This document shows, in pieces, positions 7,510 through 14,767 of a stretch of DNA of 15,542 nucleotides. The position numbers and the translations under genes are program-made. The stretch lies in NCBI GenBank assembly GCA_036510575.1, contig DATCDR010000189.1:1-15542 (forward strand). The letters are read 5' to 3'. The notes beneath the pieces are model-generated. The model did no database searches. It was not told the DNA's origin and saw only the letters and a list, made by a program, of their open reading frames with translations. Position 1 is the first letter of the stretch; the number at the start of each line of letters is the position of its first letter. The stretch comes from DATCDR01 sp036510575. Its GTDB lineage: Bacteria > Actinomycetota > Acidimicrobiia > Acidimicrobiales > Bog-793.

Positions 7510-7528
7510 CGAGCCGGTGTTGGGCTCG
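7510..7528 (-). terminator. Hairpin after pup, possible partial terminator
   Basis: A perfect 6-bp stem (CGAGCC / GGCTCG) with a 7-nt loop starts 7 nt after the pup stop codon and ends next to the TACACT box of prcB. There is no T-run, so it could be an inefficient terminator, an RNA-end stabiliser, or chance in GC-rich DNA. Confidence 0.3.
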
Positions 7529-7535
7529 GCCTTGG

Positions 7536-7730
7536 TTACTGGCCGCCCTTTTGCACGTAGCTCCGCACGAACTCCTCGGCGTTCTTTTCAAGCACGTCGT
7601 CGATCTCGTCGAGCAAGTCGTCGAGTTCGGCCTTCAGCTTGTCTCCCCGCTCGGTAGTCGGAGCGGCTGTGTCGACCTCGGCCGTCTCTGCAGGAGTGGT
7701 CGGGCGCCGGATCTGCTCACGTTCCGCCAT
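7536..7730 (-). CDS. pup: Prokaryotic ubiquitin-like protein Pup (Gln form)
   Basis: Small disordered protein tag for proteasomal degradation. With the start at ATG 7730 it is 64 aa, the usual Pup length. It has a polar N-terminal half, a coiled-coil-forming segment (about 30-58, KLKAELDDLLDEIDDVLEKN) that binds the ARC coiled coil, and the C-terminal end VQKGGQ. The last residue is Gln, so Dop must deamidate it before ligation by PafA. An in-frame upstream ATG at 7784 would add 18 residues inside dop and is unlikely: AGGAGG at 7738-7743 lies 7 nt before ATG 7730. That ribosome site overlaps the dop TAG stop, so dop and pup are tightly linked. Confidence 0.97.
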   Translation of the reverse strand: MAEREQIRRPTTPAETAEVDTAAPTTERGDKLKAELDDLLDEIDDVLEKNAEEFVRSYVQKGGQ

Positions 7731-7737
7731 GTTGTTG

Positions 7738-7743
7738 CCTCCT
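7738..7743 (-). promoter_or_regulatory. Strong Shine-Dalgarno that sets the pup start
   Basis: AGGAGG on the minus strand with 7-nt spacing to ATG 7730 decides the 64-aa start over the longer reading frame. It shares two bases with the TAG stop of dop. It is among the best ribosome sites in the window, in keeping with high Pup demand. Confidence 0.8.
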
Positions 7744-9226
7744 AGCCTTCGAGTCGAGCAATGAGCTCGGCTGGACTTTTGCACTCATCAAAGAGCGTAC
7801 CCACATGTGCTGCGCTTCCACGGAGCGGGTCCATCATCGGGATCCGCCGCAAGGCTGTCTCGCCGGTGTCGAAGATGATCGAATCCCAGTTGGCAGCGAC
7901 GATTGACTCCGGAAAGTGCCTCAGGCACTCGCCTCGGAAGTAGGCACGCGTGGTGCGCGGCGGGTTGCTCACTGCCGCATCGACCTCTGCCACGTCGATG
8001 AGCCGCTCCGTTCCCAACCGGGCGAATAGCGACTTGTCCGGGCGAAGGTCGTGGTACTGCAGGTCGAGCGCGGAGATCCGCGGGTCGTCGAAACCGCAGT
8101 TGTGCCGCTCGCGATAGGCGTTGATCAGTTCGTACTTCGCTACCCAGTCCAGCTGATCCTTGAGCGTGGTCGGGTCGTGCTCGAGCCCGTTTAAGACTTG
8201 CTCCCAGCGCTCGAGCACGAGCTGGCCGATAGCTGGCGGTCCGAGCGGTGAAAGGCCATGGCTGTCGGCGTAGGTGCGGGCGAGCTCGTAGATCTCCCAC
8301 TGCAGCTCGAGCGCCGTCACCGTCGCCCCATCTGCGAGCTCGAGTTTCACGCTGAGCGCCAGGTCGTGGGAGACGTCGTGCATCGCCTTCACCGGTGATG
8401 CGAGCGCGAAATTTCCGGCATCAAAGACACCGTCTTCGATCATCGTCAGCATTAATGCGCTCGTGCCCAGCTTCAACAGCGTGGCGACCTCTGCGAGGTT
8501 GGCATCGCCGGTGATCACGTGCAGCCGACGATATGAGTTCGGATCCGCGTGCGGTTCGTCGCGCGAGTTGATGATCGGCCGTCGCATCGTCGTCTCGAGG
8601 CCTACCTCCTCCTCGAAGAAATCGGCCCGCTGGGTGAGCTCGAAGCCGCTTCGCTGCGTGCCCACCTCTTCACATCCGACCTTGCCAGATCCGGTGAAGA
8701 GCTGGCGCGTCACGAGAAACGGCGTGAAGTCCCTGGCAAGTTGGGCAAATGGGATCGCGCGCGCCATGAGGTAGTTCTCGTGACAGCCATACGAGTTGCC
8801 TTTACCGTCGGAATTGTTCTTGTAGATCACGATCTCTTCACCAGGTGGCAAGAGCTTGCTCGCAGCCGCCATAGAGCGCTGCAAGATGACCTCTCCCGCG
8901 CGGTCATACGCCAGGGCCTCGAGAACAGTCGAACACTCCGGTGAGGAGTACTCAGGATGCGCGTGATCGACGTAGTAGCGAGCCCCGTTGGTGAGCACGG
9001 TGTTGAACAGATGGCTGTCGACGATCGGCGCCATTCCACCGTTGTGGATAAAGCCGCGGGCGTCGCGATGTGGCGCCTCGTCGTCGAAGTCCCAGTTGAC
9101 CCTGCTCGCGAGGCCGTTGACGTACGCGTTGATCAACAGTGAAGAGGCCGCGGTCGGGTTGTTGTTGGGCCCTAGTACGTGGATGCCGTACTCGGTCTCG
9201 ATTCCAAGCACCTTCTGGACTGACAT
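7742..9226 (-). CDS. dop: Pup deamidase/depupylase Dop
   Basis: Converts the C-terminal Gln of Pup to Glu and cleaves Pup from tagged proteins, using bound ATP/Mg. It is a paralogue of PafA with the same fold. The 494-aa length is typical. Motifs: LGIETEYG (7-14); an insertion at about residues 44-70, rich in Asp, Gly and His, that corresponds to the Dop loop; YVDHAHPEYSSPEC (85-98) with Asp87 at the catalytic Asp position; KNNSDGKGNSYGCHENYL; and INSRDEPHAD. The loop and the HAHPEYSSPEC variant identify Dop rather than PafA. The start at ATG 9226 has a GGAG site 5 nt upstream. It follows arc by 22 nt and its stop overlaps the ribosome site of pup. Confidence 0.96.
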   Translation of the reverse strand: MSVQKVLGIETEYGIHVLGPNNNPTAASSLLINAYVNGLASRVNWDFDDEAPHRDARGFIHNGGMAPIVDSHLFNTVLTNGARYYVDHAHPEYSSPECSTVLEALAYDRAGEVILQRSMAAASKLLPPGEEIVIYKNNSDGKGNSYGCHENYLMARAIPFAQLARDFTPFLVTRQLFTGSGKVGCEEVGTQRSGFELTQRADFFEEEVGLETTMRRPIINSRDEPHADPNSYRRLHVITGDANLAEVATLLKLGTSALMLTMIEDGVFDAGNFALASPVKAMHDVSHDLALSVKLELADGATVTALELQWEIYELARTYADSHGLSPLGPPAIGQLVLERWEQVLNGLEHDPTTLKDQLDWVAKYELINAYRERHNCGFDDPRISALDLQYHDLRPDKSLFARLGTERLIDVAEVDAAVSNPPRTTRAYFRGECLRHFPESIVAANWDSIIFDTGETALRRIPMMDPLRGSAAHVGTLFDECKSPAELIARLEG

Positions 9227-9248
9227 CAGACTCCGTCCGCAGCAACCG

Positions 9249-10982
9249 TCAAAGGTACTGGCCGGTTCCGACGCGCTCGATCTCTCTGCCGCCGCGGATC
9301 TCGTCGCCGTGCTCGATCACCGTGCGGACGTAGACGATGCGTTCGCCCTTGCGCCCGGAGATCTTCGCCCAGTCGTCAGGATTTGTCGTGTTCGGCAGGT
9401 CTTCGTTCTCTTTGTACTCCTGCTTGATCGAGTCCAGCAGATGCTCGAGACGAATGCCCCGTCCGTTTTTGGCGATAACCCGCTTGATGGCCAGCTTCTT
9501 CGCGCGGTTCACGATGTTTTCGATCATCGCGCCCGACGCGAAATCCTTGAAGTAGAGCAGCTCCTTGTCGCCGTTTTGATACGTGACTTCGAGGAACTGG
9601 TTGGCCGTGTCGGTCTTGTACATCTCCTCGACTGTCTTTTCGATCATCGCCTGAACCGCCTTTGCGGGGTCTCCCCCGCCGAGGGTGAACACCTCGTCGG
9701 CGTCGAGCGGCAGGTCCGGCGTGAGGTACCTGGCGAAGATCTGCTCGGCTGAAGCCGAGTTCGGTCGCTCGATCTTGATCTTCACGTCGAGTCGCCCTGG
9801 GCGAAGGATCGCGGGGTCGATGAGGTCTTCACGGTTTGACGCACCGATGACGATCACGTTGCGCAGCCGTTCGACACCGTCGATCTCGGTCAGCAGCTGT
9901 GGCACCACCGTTGACTCCATGTCCGAGCTGATGCCGGAGCCTCGGGTGCGAAAAAGTGAGTCCATCTCGTCGAAAAAGACGATGACTGGCACGCCCTCCT
10001 CGGCCTTTTCACGTGCCCTGTCGAAGATCACCCGGATCTGGCGCTCGGTCTCGCCGACGTATTTGTTCAACAGCTCCGGGCCCTTGATGTTTAAGAAGTA
10101 GCTCCGGGCATTGCTGTCGCCGGTGCGCTCGCTGACCTTTTTCGCCAGCGAATTCGCGACCGCCTTGGCGATAAGGGTCTTGCCGCAGCCTGGAGGACCG
10201 TAGAGCAAGATGCCCTTCGGTGCCGGTAGGCGGTGTTCTGCGAAGAGCTCGCGGTGGAGAAAGGGCAGCTCGACAGCATCGGTGATCGCCTCGATCTGCT
10301 CATCTAGACCACCGATGTCGGCGTAGGTGATGTCGGGGACCTCTTCGAGGACGACCTCTTCGAGCTCTTGTTTCGGTAACAGCTCAACGAGTAGCTGGCT
10401 CCTCGTCTCTAACAGCACGCTGTCGCCACCGCGAAGGCGAATGTCGGCGAGGGTCGGGGAGATCTCAACGACCCTCGTCCCGTCACCTCGTCCGGACACG
10501 AGAGCTCGCGTGCGGTCGTCGAGAATATCCACGATCGTGACTACTTCGCCTGATCGCTCGACCTCTCGGGCGAGCACGACGTTCATCGACTCGTTCAGCA
10601 CAACCTCGGAGCCCCGCTCGAGGGAGGTGCCGTCGACGTCTGGGCGGGTGGTGACGCGCATCTTTCGGCCCGACGCGACGACGTCGACGGTGCCATCGTC
10701 ATTGGAGCGTAGAAACGTGCCATACGACGCAGGCGGTTGGCTGAGCTTGTCCACCTCGTCGCGAAGGACGGCGATGTTCTCCTTGGCGAGATGCAAGGTG
10801 GTAGTCAGCTTGTCGTTCTGGTTCGTAGCTTGTGCAAGTTGGCCGCGTGCTTGCAACAGGCTTTCTTCGAGGACCCGGACGCGGTGCGGCGCTTCGACCA
10901 ACCGATGTCTGAGCTCGGCTACTTCCCGTTCAGTTTCCCCGAGGAGCCGCTGAAGTTCAGAGACCTGGTCCTCTTCGGTCAC
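9249..10982 (-). CDS. arc: Proteasome-associated AAA ATPase ARC/Mpa
   Basis: Hexameric unfoldase that binds Pup on tagged proteins and threads them into the 20S core. From GTG 10982 it has 577 aa. Domains in order: N-terminal coiled coil (about 5-78), which binds Pup; two OB-fold domains (about 85-200); and an AAA module with Walker A GPPGCGKT (262-269), pore-loop KYVG (307-310), Walker B VIVFFDEMD (333-341) and RPGRLD (394-399). The C-terminal end is GQYL, the proteasome-docking motif with penultimate Tyr. GTG 10988 is two codons earlier, but the GGAGG at 10992-10996 lies only 3 nt from it and 9 nt from GTG 10982, so I prefer 10982. The gene is divergent from the ferredoxin gene and heads the arc-dop-pup run. 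Confidence 0.96.
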   Translation of the reverse strand: MTEEDQVSELQRLLGETEREVAELRHRLVEAPHRVRVLEESLLQARGQLAQATNQNDKLTTTLHLAKENIAVLRDEVDKLSQPPASYGTFLRSNDDGTVDVVASGRKMRVTTRPDVDGTSLERGSEVVLNESMNVVLAREVERSGEVVTIVDILDDRTRALVSGRGDGTRVVEISPTLADIRLRGGDSVLLETRSQLLVELLPKQELEEVVLEEVPDITYADIGGLDEQIEAITDAVELPFLHRELFAEHRLPAPKGILLYGPPGCGKTLIAKAVANSLAKKVSERTGDSNARSYFLNIKGPELLNKYVGETERQIRVIFDRAREKAEEGVPVIVFFDEMDSLFRTRGSGISSDMESTVVPQLLTEIDGVERLRNVIVIGASNREDLIDPAILRPGRLDVKIKIERPNSASAEQIFARYLTPDLPLDADEVFTLGGGDPAKAVQAMIEKTVEEMYKTDTANQFLEVTYQNGDKELLYFKDFASGAMIENIVNRAKKLAIKRVIAKNGRGIRLEHLLDSIKQEYKENEDLPNTTNPDDWAKISGRKGERIVYVRTVIEHGDEIRGGREIERVGTGQYL

Positions 10983-11022
10983 GAGCACACACCTCCGTAC
11001 TTGCTGTGTTTACCTACGACCG

Positions 11023-11050
11023 ACCCTACACCGGGGACCCTGGTGAACAA
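11023..11050 (-). promoter_or_regulatory. Candidate promoter of arc-dop-pup
   Basis: On the minus strand TTGTTC (11050-11045) is followed after 16 nt by TAGGGT (11028-11023), preceded by TG. It lies about 40 nt before the arc start, in the 156-nt gap shared with the divergent ferredoxin gene. Motif match only. On the other strand, TAGATT (11090-11095) and TAACCT (11100-11105) could be -10 boxes for the ferredoxin gene, without a clear -35. Confidence 0.3.
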
Positions 11051-11138
11051 GCTCATGGTCATCTATACGGCGCGGCGACGGTGATCCATTAGATTCCACT
11101 AACCTGAGTTGCCAAGCACAACCGTGAGAAGGAGCGGC

Positions 11139-11375
11139 ATGAAGGTCTGGATAGATCAGGATCTATGCACCGGAGATGGTCTGTGCGAGGAGATCTGCCC
11201 CGACGTCTTCACTTTGCTTGATGACGGGCTCGCCTACGTCAAAGATGGCGCGACCGTCATGAACGAACCTGGTGGCGCAGCGGGCATGGTGACCGTCGCA
11301 GTGGCACTCCACGACGCCGTAACTGAAGCGGCCGAAGAGTGTCCTGGCGAATGTATCTTCATTGAGGCTGACTGA
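11139..11375 (+). CDS. Small ferredoxin with Asp at a cluster-ligand position
   Basis: Electron-transfer protein of 78 aa. The cluster motif is CTGDGLCEEICP: Cys10, Asp13, Cys16, Cys20-Pro, with the last ligand Cys68 in EECPGE. Position 13 is Cys in ordinary [4Fe-4S] ferredoxins. Asp there is known from Pyrococcus furiosus ferredoxin, where the cluster can change between 3Fe and 4Fe forms. [3Fe-4S] ferredoxins that serve cytochrome P450s also lack a Cys at that place. A fifth Cys (72) is extra. The start at ATG 11139 has AAGGAG 4 nt upstream; a longer reading from TTG 11109 is less likely. The gene is transcribed away from arc and is followed by a hairpin, so it is probably a single-gene unit. 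The redox partner is unknown. Confidence 0.88.
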   Translation: MKVWIDQDLCTGDGLCEEICPDVFTLLDDGLAYVKDGATVMNEPGGAAGMVTVAVALHDAVTEAAEECPGECIFIEAD

Positions 11376-11387
11376 CTGAGTAGATCA

Positions 11388-11404
11388 GGCGCTGATGCAG
11401 CGCC
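11388..11404 (+). terminator. Hairpin after the ferredoxin gene
   Basis: A perfect 7-bp stem (GGCGCTG / CAGCGCC) with a 3-nt loop begins 12 nt after the ferredoxin stop. There is no real T-run after it, which is common for actinobacterial terminators. The rest of the gap up to 11662 holds no gene that I can support and no clear promoter. Confidence 0.5.
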
Positions 11405-11662
11405 GTCGTGTTCTGCTACGAAACCGCATCGCACAAGGCCCTTCGGTCCCAGTTAGTCGCGACCTGACACCGACTCGGGTCCTTGGAAGTGACTCACCAA
11501 AGAGCCGGCGTGAAGAGTTTCCACGTTCCGTCGAAACCGGCGTCGCGCGTGCTGCGCCGAGGCCGATGGGCAGGCGGTACGCTTCGGAACGAGCAAGTCG
11601 GCCAGCTCCGGGGGCCGGTGGTTACGAGGCAGCGGGCCTCAACTATCGAGGAGGCAAAGACC

Positions 11663-12205
11663 ATGACGATCCAAACAGCGGCTTCACCTACTACGTCTTC
11701 GAGCGAGGGGCTCGGGCCGAACCGGCTGCACCACGCCGCCTGGATAACGCTCGACTCAGAGGCGACGCGTCAGTTCTACGAGGACGTGCTCGGTGTCCCA
11801 CTCGCTGCCACGTGGTGCGAGGAGATGAACGGGCAGTTCTACGTCCATACCTTTTACGCCATGCGTGATGGCGGCGCCCTTGCGTTCTTCGAGTATGCCG
11901 ACCCGCAGCGTCGCGAGAGCCTGGAGTTCAAGAGCCCGGGGCATCTCGCCTTTGAGGTCTCCGACGCGACCCAGGCCGATCTCATCGCGCGCCTCGAGGC
12001 GAACGGCACAGCGTTCCGCACGACCGACCACGGCTACTGCCGCTCGCTCTACGTGACGGACCCCAACAACCTCGGGCTCGAGTTCACCGTCGACGCGAAG
12101 GAACTGGACGCGATCAACGCGCGCCAGCAGGCGAACTGCCACGCTGACCTCAAGCGCTGGCTGGCAGGCGATCACACGCCGAACAACGACATCCGCGCGC
12201 ACTGA
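11663..12205 (+). CDS. VOC-superfamily (glyoxalase/extradiol dioxygenase-fold) protein
   Basis: Protein of 180 aa with two beta-alpha-beta-beta-beta modules of the vicinal oxygen chelate fold. After a Thr/Ser-rich N-terminus the first module starts at LHHAAWITLD (22-31), with FYEDVLG (38-44). The second contains GHLAFEV (93-99) and ends YVTDPNNLGLEF (130-141). Candidate metal ligands are His23 or His24, Glu77, His94 and Glu140, the His/Glu set used by glyoxalases and extradiol dioxygenases. The substrate cannot be told from sequence. The start at ATG 11663 has GGAGG 8 nt upstream; the frame is open further upstream but without similar support. It lies 40 nt before the MetE-like gene on the same strand and probably shares its message. 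Confidence 0.85.
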   Translation: MTIQTAASPTTSSSEGLGPNRLHHAAWITLDSEATRQFYEDVLGVPLAATWCEEMNGQFYVHTFYAMRDGGALAFFEYADPQRRESLEFKSPGHLAFEVSDATQADLIARLEANGTAFRTTDHGYCRSLYVTDPNNLGLEFTVDAKELDAINARQQANCHADLKRWLAGDHTPNNDIRAH

Positions 12206-12245
12206 GCGACGCGGGTCGACCAAGGAAAGCTGTGAGTAGATCCGC

Positions 12246-13289
12246 GTGAGTGCCCCCGCGTTGGGGCTTATCCCAACCTCGCTCGTCGGCAGCTATCCCC
12301 AACCTGATTGGCTCGTCGACCGGGTACGGCTTCGCGAGCTCGGGGTGCCGCGCATCCCGGCGCCGGAGATCTGGCGCGTCGAGGCTGACTTTCTCGCACA
12401 GGCGAAGGACGACGCAACGGCGTTAGCGATCGCCGAGCAGGAGCGACTCGGCCTCGACGTGATCACCGATGGCGAGGTCCGGCGAGAGAGCTACTCGAAC
12501 TACTTCGCGAATGCGCTCGACGGCATTGATGATTCGCGGATCGGCGAGCTCGTCCGGCCAACCGGTGGCCACATCGACGTGCCGCTGTTCTCCGGACCCG
12601 CCCGCCGGACCCGATCTGTCGGCGTCACTGACGTTCGATTCCTTCGCGCGCATAGTGACCGCGTGATCAAAGCGACACTGCCGGGTCCGTTCTCGATCTC
12701 TGAGCAGGCCGAGACCTCCCACTACGCAGATCGAGAGGGGCTCGCGCTCGATCTGGCCGATGCAGTTAATGCTGAGGTGAAGGAGCTTTTCGCCGCAGGC
12801 GCCGACATCGTCCAGCTAGATGAGCCGTGGATGGAGCGCTGGCCAGAGCGCTCGAAGATCTATGGCACGAAGGTCCTCAACCGCGCACTCGATGGCGTCG
12901 AGGGGACGGTCGCGATCCACCTCTGCTTCGGTTACGGCGCCCTCGTCGGTGACAAGCGTTCGGACTACCGGTTCTTCGACGAGCTCGCCGACACGTCGAT
13001 CGCGCAGGTCTCGGTCGAGGCCGCCCAGCCGAACCTCACGCTCTCTCAGCTCGCCGGACTCCCCGAGAAGACGATCATCCTCGGTGTGATCAACCTTGGT
13101 GACGAGTCGGTCGAGTCGGCAGCGACGGTCGCGGCACGGATCGAGGCGGCGCTCGTGTATGTCGCCCCCGAGCGCCTGGCCGTCGCCCCCGACTGTGGGA
13201 TGAAGTATCTCCCCCGCGACATCGCGAACGCGAAGATCGCCGCGATGGTCGAGGGTGCCGCGCTCGTCCGAGCCAAACTCGGAGGCTGA
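12246..13289 (+). CDS. Short cobalamin-independent methionine synthase (MetE C-terminal domain) family protein
   Basis: Zinc-dependent methyl or alkyl transferase of 347 aa, which equals only the C-terminal barrel of classical MetE (about 750 aa). Zinc ligands are recognisable: His225 and Cys227 (IHLCFG), Glu258 (VSVEAAQ) and Cys317 (PDCGMK). SLVGSYPQPDWL (12-23) and DGEVRR (75-80) are typical of the short family. Full MetE takes methyl from folate; short members are known to take it from other donors, and epoxyalkane:coenzyme M transferases belong to the same family, so methionine synthesis is not assured. It starts at GTG 12246 with only a weak ribosome site (AGGAAAG lies about 14 nt away). 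No cobalamin or SAM riboswitch pattern is seen upstream. It pairs with the VOC gene and converges on trmI. Confidence 0.85.
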   Translation: MSAPALGLIPTSLVGSYPQPDWLVDRVRLRELGVPRIPAPEIWRVEADFLAQAKDDATALAIAEQERLGLDVITDGEVRRESYSNYFANALDGIDDSRIGELVRPTGGHIDVPLFSGPARRTRSVGVTDVRFLRAHSDRVIKATLPGPFSISEQAETSHYADREGLALDLADAVNAEVKELFAAGADIVQLDEPWMERWPERSKIYGTKVLNRALDGVEGTVAIHLCFGYGALVGDKRSDYRFFDELADTSIAQVSVEAAQPNLTLSQLAGLPEKTIILGVINLGDESVESAATVAARIEAALVYVAPERLAVAPDCGMKYLPRDIANAKIAAMVEGAALVRAKLGG

Positions 13290-13333
13290 GGCGGTACCGC
13301 CCGCCGGGGAGTGAGACATCCGCGAACTGCAAT

Positions 13334-13360
13334 CAACGGCGTCGAAGTAACGCCAGGTTG
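13334..13360. terminator. Hairpin between convergent genes
   Basis: In the 96-nt gap between the MetE-like gene and trmI, CAAC-GGCGT pairs with ACGCC-(AG bulge)-GTTG around a 7-nt loop, a 9-bp stem. The position suits a two-way terminator. There is no T-run. A separate perfect 12-nt palindrome, GGCGGTACCGCC (13290-13301), follows the MetE-like stop directly. Confidence 0.3.
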
Positions 13361-13385
13361 CTCGAGCAGTAGCGAGTAGAGCCGC

Positions 13386-14264
13386 TTACTCCGACTCCTC
13401 GCCAACCTCCCAGAGCGACGCGGTCGGCTCGGCGAGATCGAGCCGCCTGGCCGTCGTCAAAAAGCCGGTGTGGGCGACCATCCTGTGGTCAGGTCGAACG
13501 GAGCGTCCTTCGATGTGCCAGCTCCGTTGCAGCACCTCGATGGTCTCGGCGAGTCCGAAGCCATTCGCTGCGAGCGCCGCGCGCAGATCGGCAGTCTGAT
13601 TGATCGACGGCAGGTAGGCGAGCAGGATGCCGCCCGGCCGGAGCGCCTTTTCCGCATGTGGGAGCGCGCGCCATGGCTCTGGAAGATCGAGCAGCACACG
13701 GTCGAGATTCTCTTCGTCAATGCCGTCGTAGACGTCGCGCACCTGCACGCGATACGACGTCTCGGTTCCGATGGCCTCAGCGACGTTCAGCAGGGCGCGT
13801 TCCGCGAAGTCTTCTCGAATCTCGTAGCCGGCCACGATGCAGCCAGCACGAAGCGCCACCATCGAAAGCGCACCCGAGCCGACGCCTGCCTCGAGTATTC
13901 GAGCGCCAGGGTACAGATCGGCCTTCATGATGATGGTGCCGAGGTCCTTCGGGTAGATCACCTGGGCGCCGCGGGGCATCTTGACGACGAGATCCGAGAG
14001 CGTCGGACGAAGCACTAGCAGGCGACGCGAAGCGGCGTCTTTGCCCTCCCTGCGACGCGCGGCTACCTCGACTCCTTCGCCTCCGCCGATGATCTCGTCG
14101 TGTGCGACGACGCCGGCATGGGTCTGGAAGGTCGAGCCTGGGCTCAAGCGGATCAGATAGCGACGATCCTTCCGATCGATGAGGAGCACGCGCTCCCCCG
14201 CTTGTAGCGCGCCGGCTACGAACTCCTTGTCGAGGTGGCCTTCCGCGGTGCCTTCGGTACTCAA
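13386..14264 (-). CDS. trmI: tRNA (adenine(58)-N1)-methyltransferase TrmI
   Basis: SAM-dependent enzyme that makes m1A58 in the T-loop of tRNA, acting as a tetramer. The 292-aa protein has an N-terminal beta domain (about 20-90, GERVLLIDRKDRRYLIRL and FQTHAGVVAHDEIIG), then YPKD (104-107), SAM motif I ARILEAGVGSGALS (121-134), and LLDLPEPW (191-198) with the catalytic Asp193. These match Rv2118c of M. tuberculosis, which also lies near mpa. The start appears to be TTG 14264, overlapping the TGA of the upstream gene as TTGA, with a modest GAGG site. The first 20 residues are not conserved, so a later start cannot be excluded. It is the last gene of a four-gene minus-strand operon. Confidence 0.93.
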   Translation of the reverse strand: MSTEGTAEGHLDKEFVAGALQAGERVLLIDRKDRRYLIRLSPGSTFQTHAGVVAHDEIIGGGEGVEVAARRREGKDAASRRLLVLRPTLSDLVVKMPRGAQVIYPKDLGTIIMKADLYPGARILEAGVGSGALSMVALRAGCIVAGYEIREDFAERALLNVAEAIGTETSYRVQVRDVYDGIDEENLDRVLLDLPEPWRALPHAEKALRPGGILLAYLPSINQTADLRAALAANGFGLAETIEVLQRSWHIEGRSVRPDHRMVAHTGFLTTARRLDLAEPTASLWEVGEESE

Positions 14265-14503
14265 CGAGCCTCGGGCGAGCGCGAGCGCCTCGGCTTCATC
14301 TCTGCTGGTCGATGGGTAACCGTGATCGTCTCGCCGAGGGCGAGCTGTTCCCGCTGGACCTTTGGCGCCTCAGCCTTGAAGAGCAGGCGCACGACGCCTG
14401 CAGCGGCACCGATGCACAACCACCAGATGTTGCCTTCGATCAGGCCCCTACGCAGACCTCTACGAAGGAGCCGACGGGCGACGTTGTCGACGAGACTGAT
14501 CAC
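14261..14503 (-). CDS. Small one-helix membrane protein, unknown function
   Basis: 80-aa protein that I cannot assign. An Arg-rich N-terminus (RRLLRRGLRRG, 10-20) precedes one hydrophobic helix (about 24-42), and the C-terminal tail is basic and polar. This charge pattern suggests the N-terminus stays in the cytoplasm. The start is GTG 14503, directly next to the TAG of the upstream gene with no spacing. Its stop overlaps the trmI start, so it is translationally embedded in the operon, which supports it being real. Confidence 0.65.
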   Translation of the reverse strand: MISLVDNVARRLLRRGLRRGLIEGNIWWLCIGAAAGVVRLLFKAEAPKVQREQLALGETITVTHRPAEMKPRRSRSPEAR

Positions 14504-14755
14504 CTAGGACCGTCGGATCTCTAAAACCGTGGCCCGACGGCGACCACGACGACGACCGTGCAGGTAGGAGGCGACGATCGTGAGTGCACCTCCGATGACG
14601 CCCGCGGCGGCGAGACTTCGCTTCTGGTCGCCCACTGTCTGCTGCGCGGCGCTACCTAGGGAGCGCAGCCGTGACTCGATCTCGGAGATCGACACGCGGT
14701 CGCCCTTGGCGGTGGTAAAGGAGCGGGACTTTAACGCGGCGAGGAGGTCACTCAT
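14504..14755 (-). CDS. Small one-helix protein, unknown function
   Basis: 83-aa protein. Residues 1-47 are polar, with a short helical segment (ISEIESRLRSLGSAAQQTV). One membrane helix follows (about 48-65), then a strongly basic end (HGRRRGRRR). The tail suggests that the C-terminus is cytoplasmic. The start at ATG 14755 has AAGGAGA about 7 nt upstream, which also contains part of the TAA stop of the holin-like gene. I do not recognise the family. Confidence 0.7.
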   Translation of the reverse strand: MSDLLAALKSRSFTTAKGDRVSISEIESRLRSLGSAAQQTVGDQKRSLAAAGVIGGALTIVASYLHGRRRGRRRATVLEIRRS

Positions 14756-14767
14756 TGCAATCTCTCC

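Noticed and set aside
7731..7784. Longer Pup starting at ATG 7784
   Set aside because: The added 18 residues are encoded inside dop, have no ribosome site, and would exceed the usual 64-aa Pup; AGGAGG supports ATG 7730.
4604..9226. Reading the two glutamine-synthetase-fold genes as glutamine synthetases or glutamate-cysteine ligases
   Set aside because: The motifs and the adjacency to pup, prcB, prcA and arc identify PafA and Dop.
9331..10953. Several Ser/Arg-rich plus-strand frames opposite arc
   Set aside because: ARC is unmistakable on the minus strand; these frames are composition artefacts.
11395..11868. Plus-strand frame of 157 codons between the ferredoxin and VOC genes
   Set aside because: It overlaps the VOC gene in another frame, is Arg-rich, and lacks a ribosome site; it starts within the terminator-like hairpin.
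12206..12245. Cobalamin or SAM riboswitch before the MetE-like gene
   Set aside because: Only 40 nt separate it from the VOC gene, and no conserved riboswitch boxes are visible there or before the VOC gene.
13290..13301. Perfect 12-nt palindrome as an operator
   Set aside because: It lies directly after a stop codon between convergent genes, where no promoter is expected, and GC-rich palindromes of this size arise often by chance.
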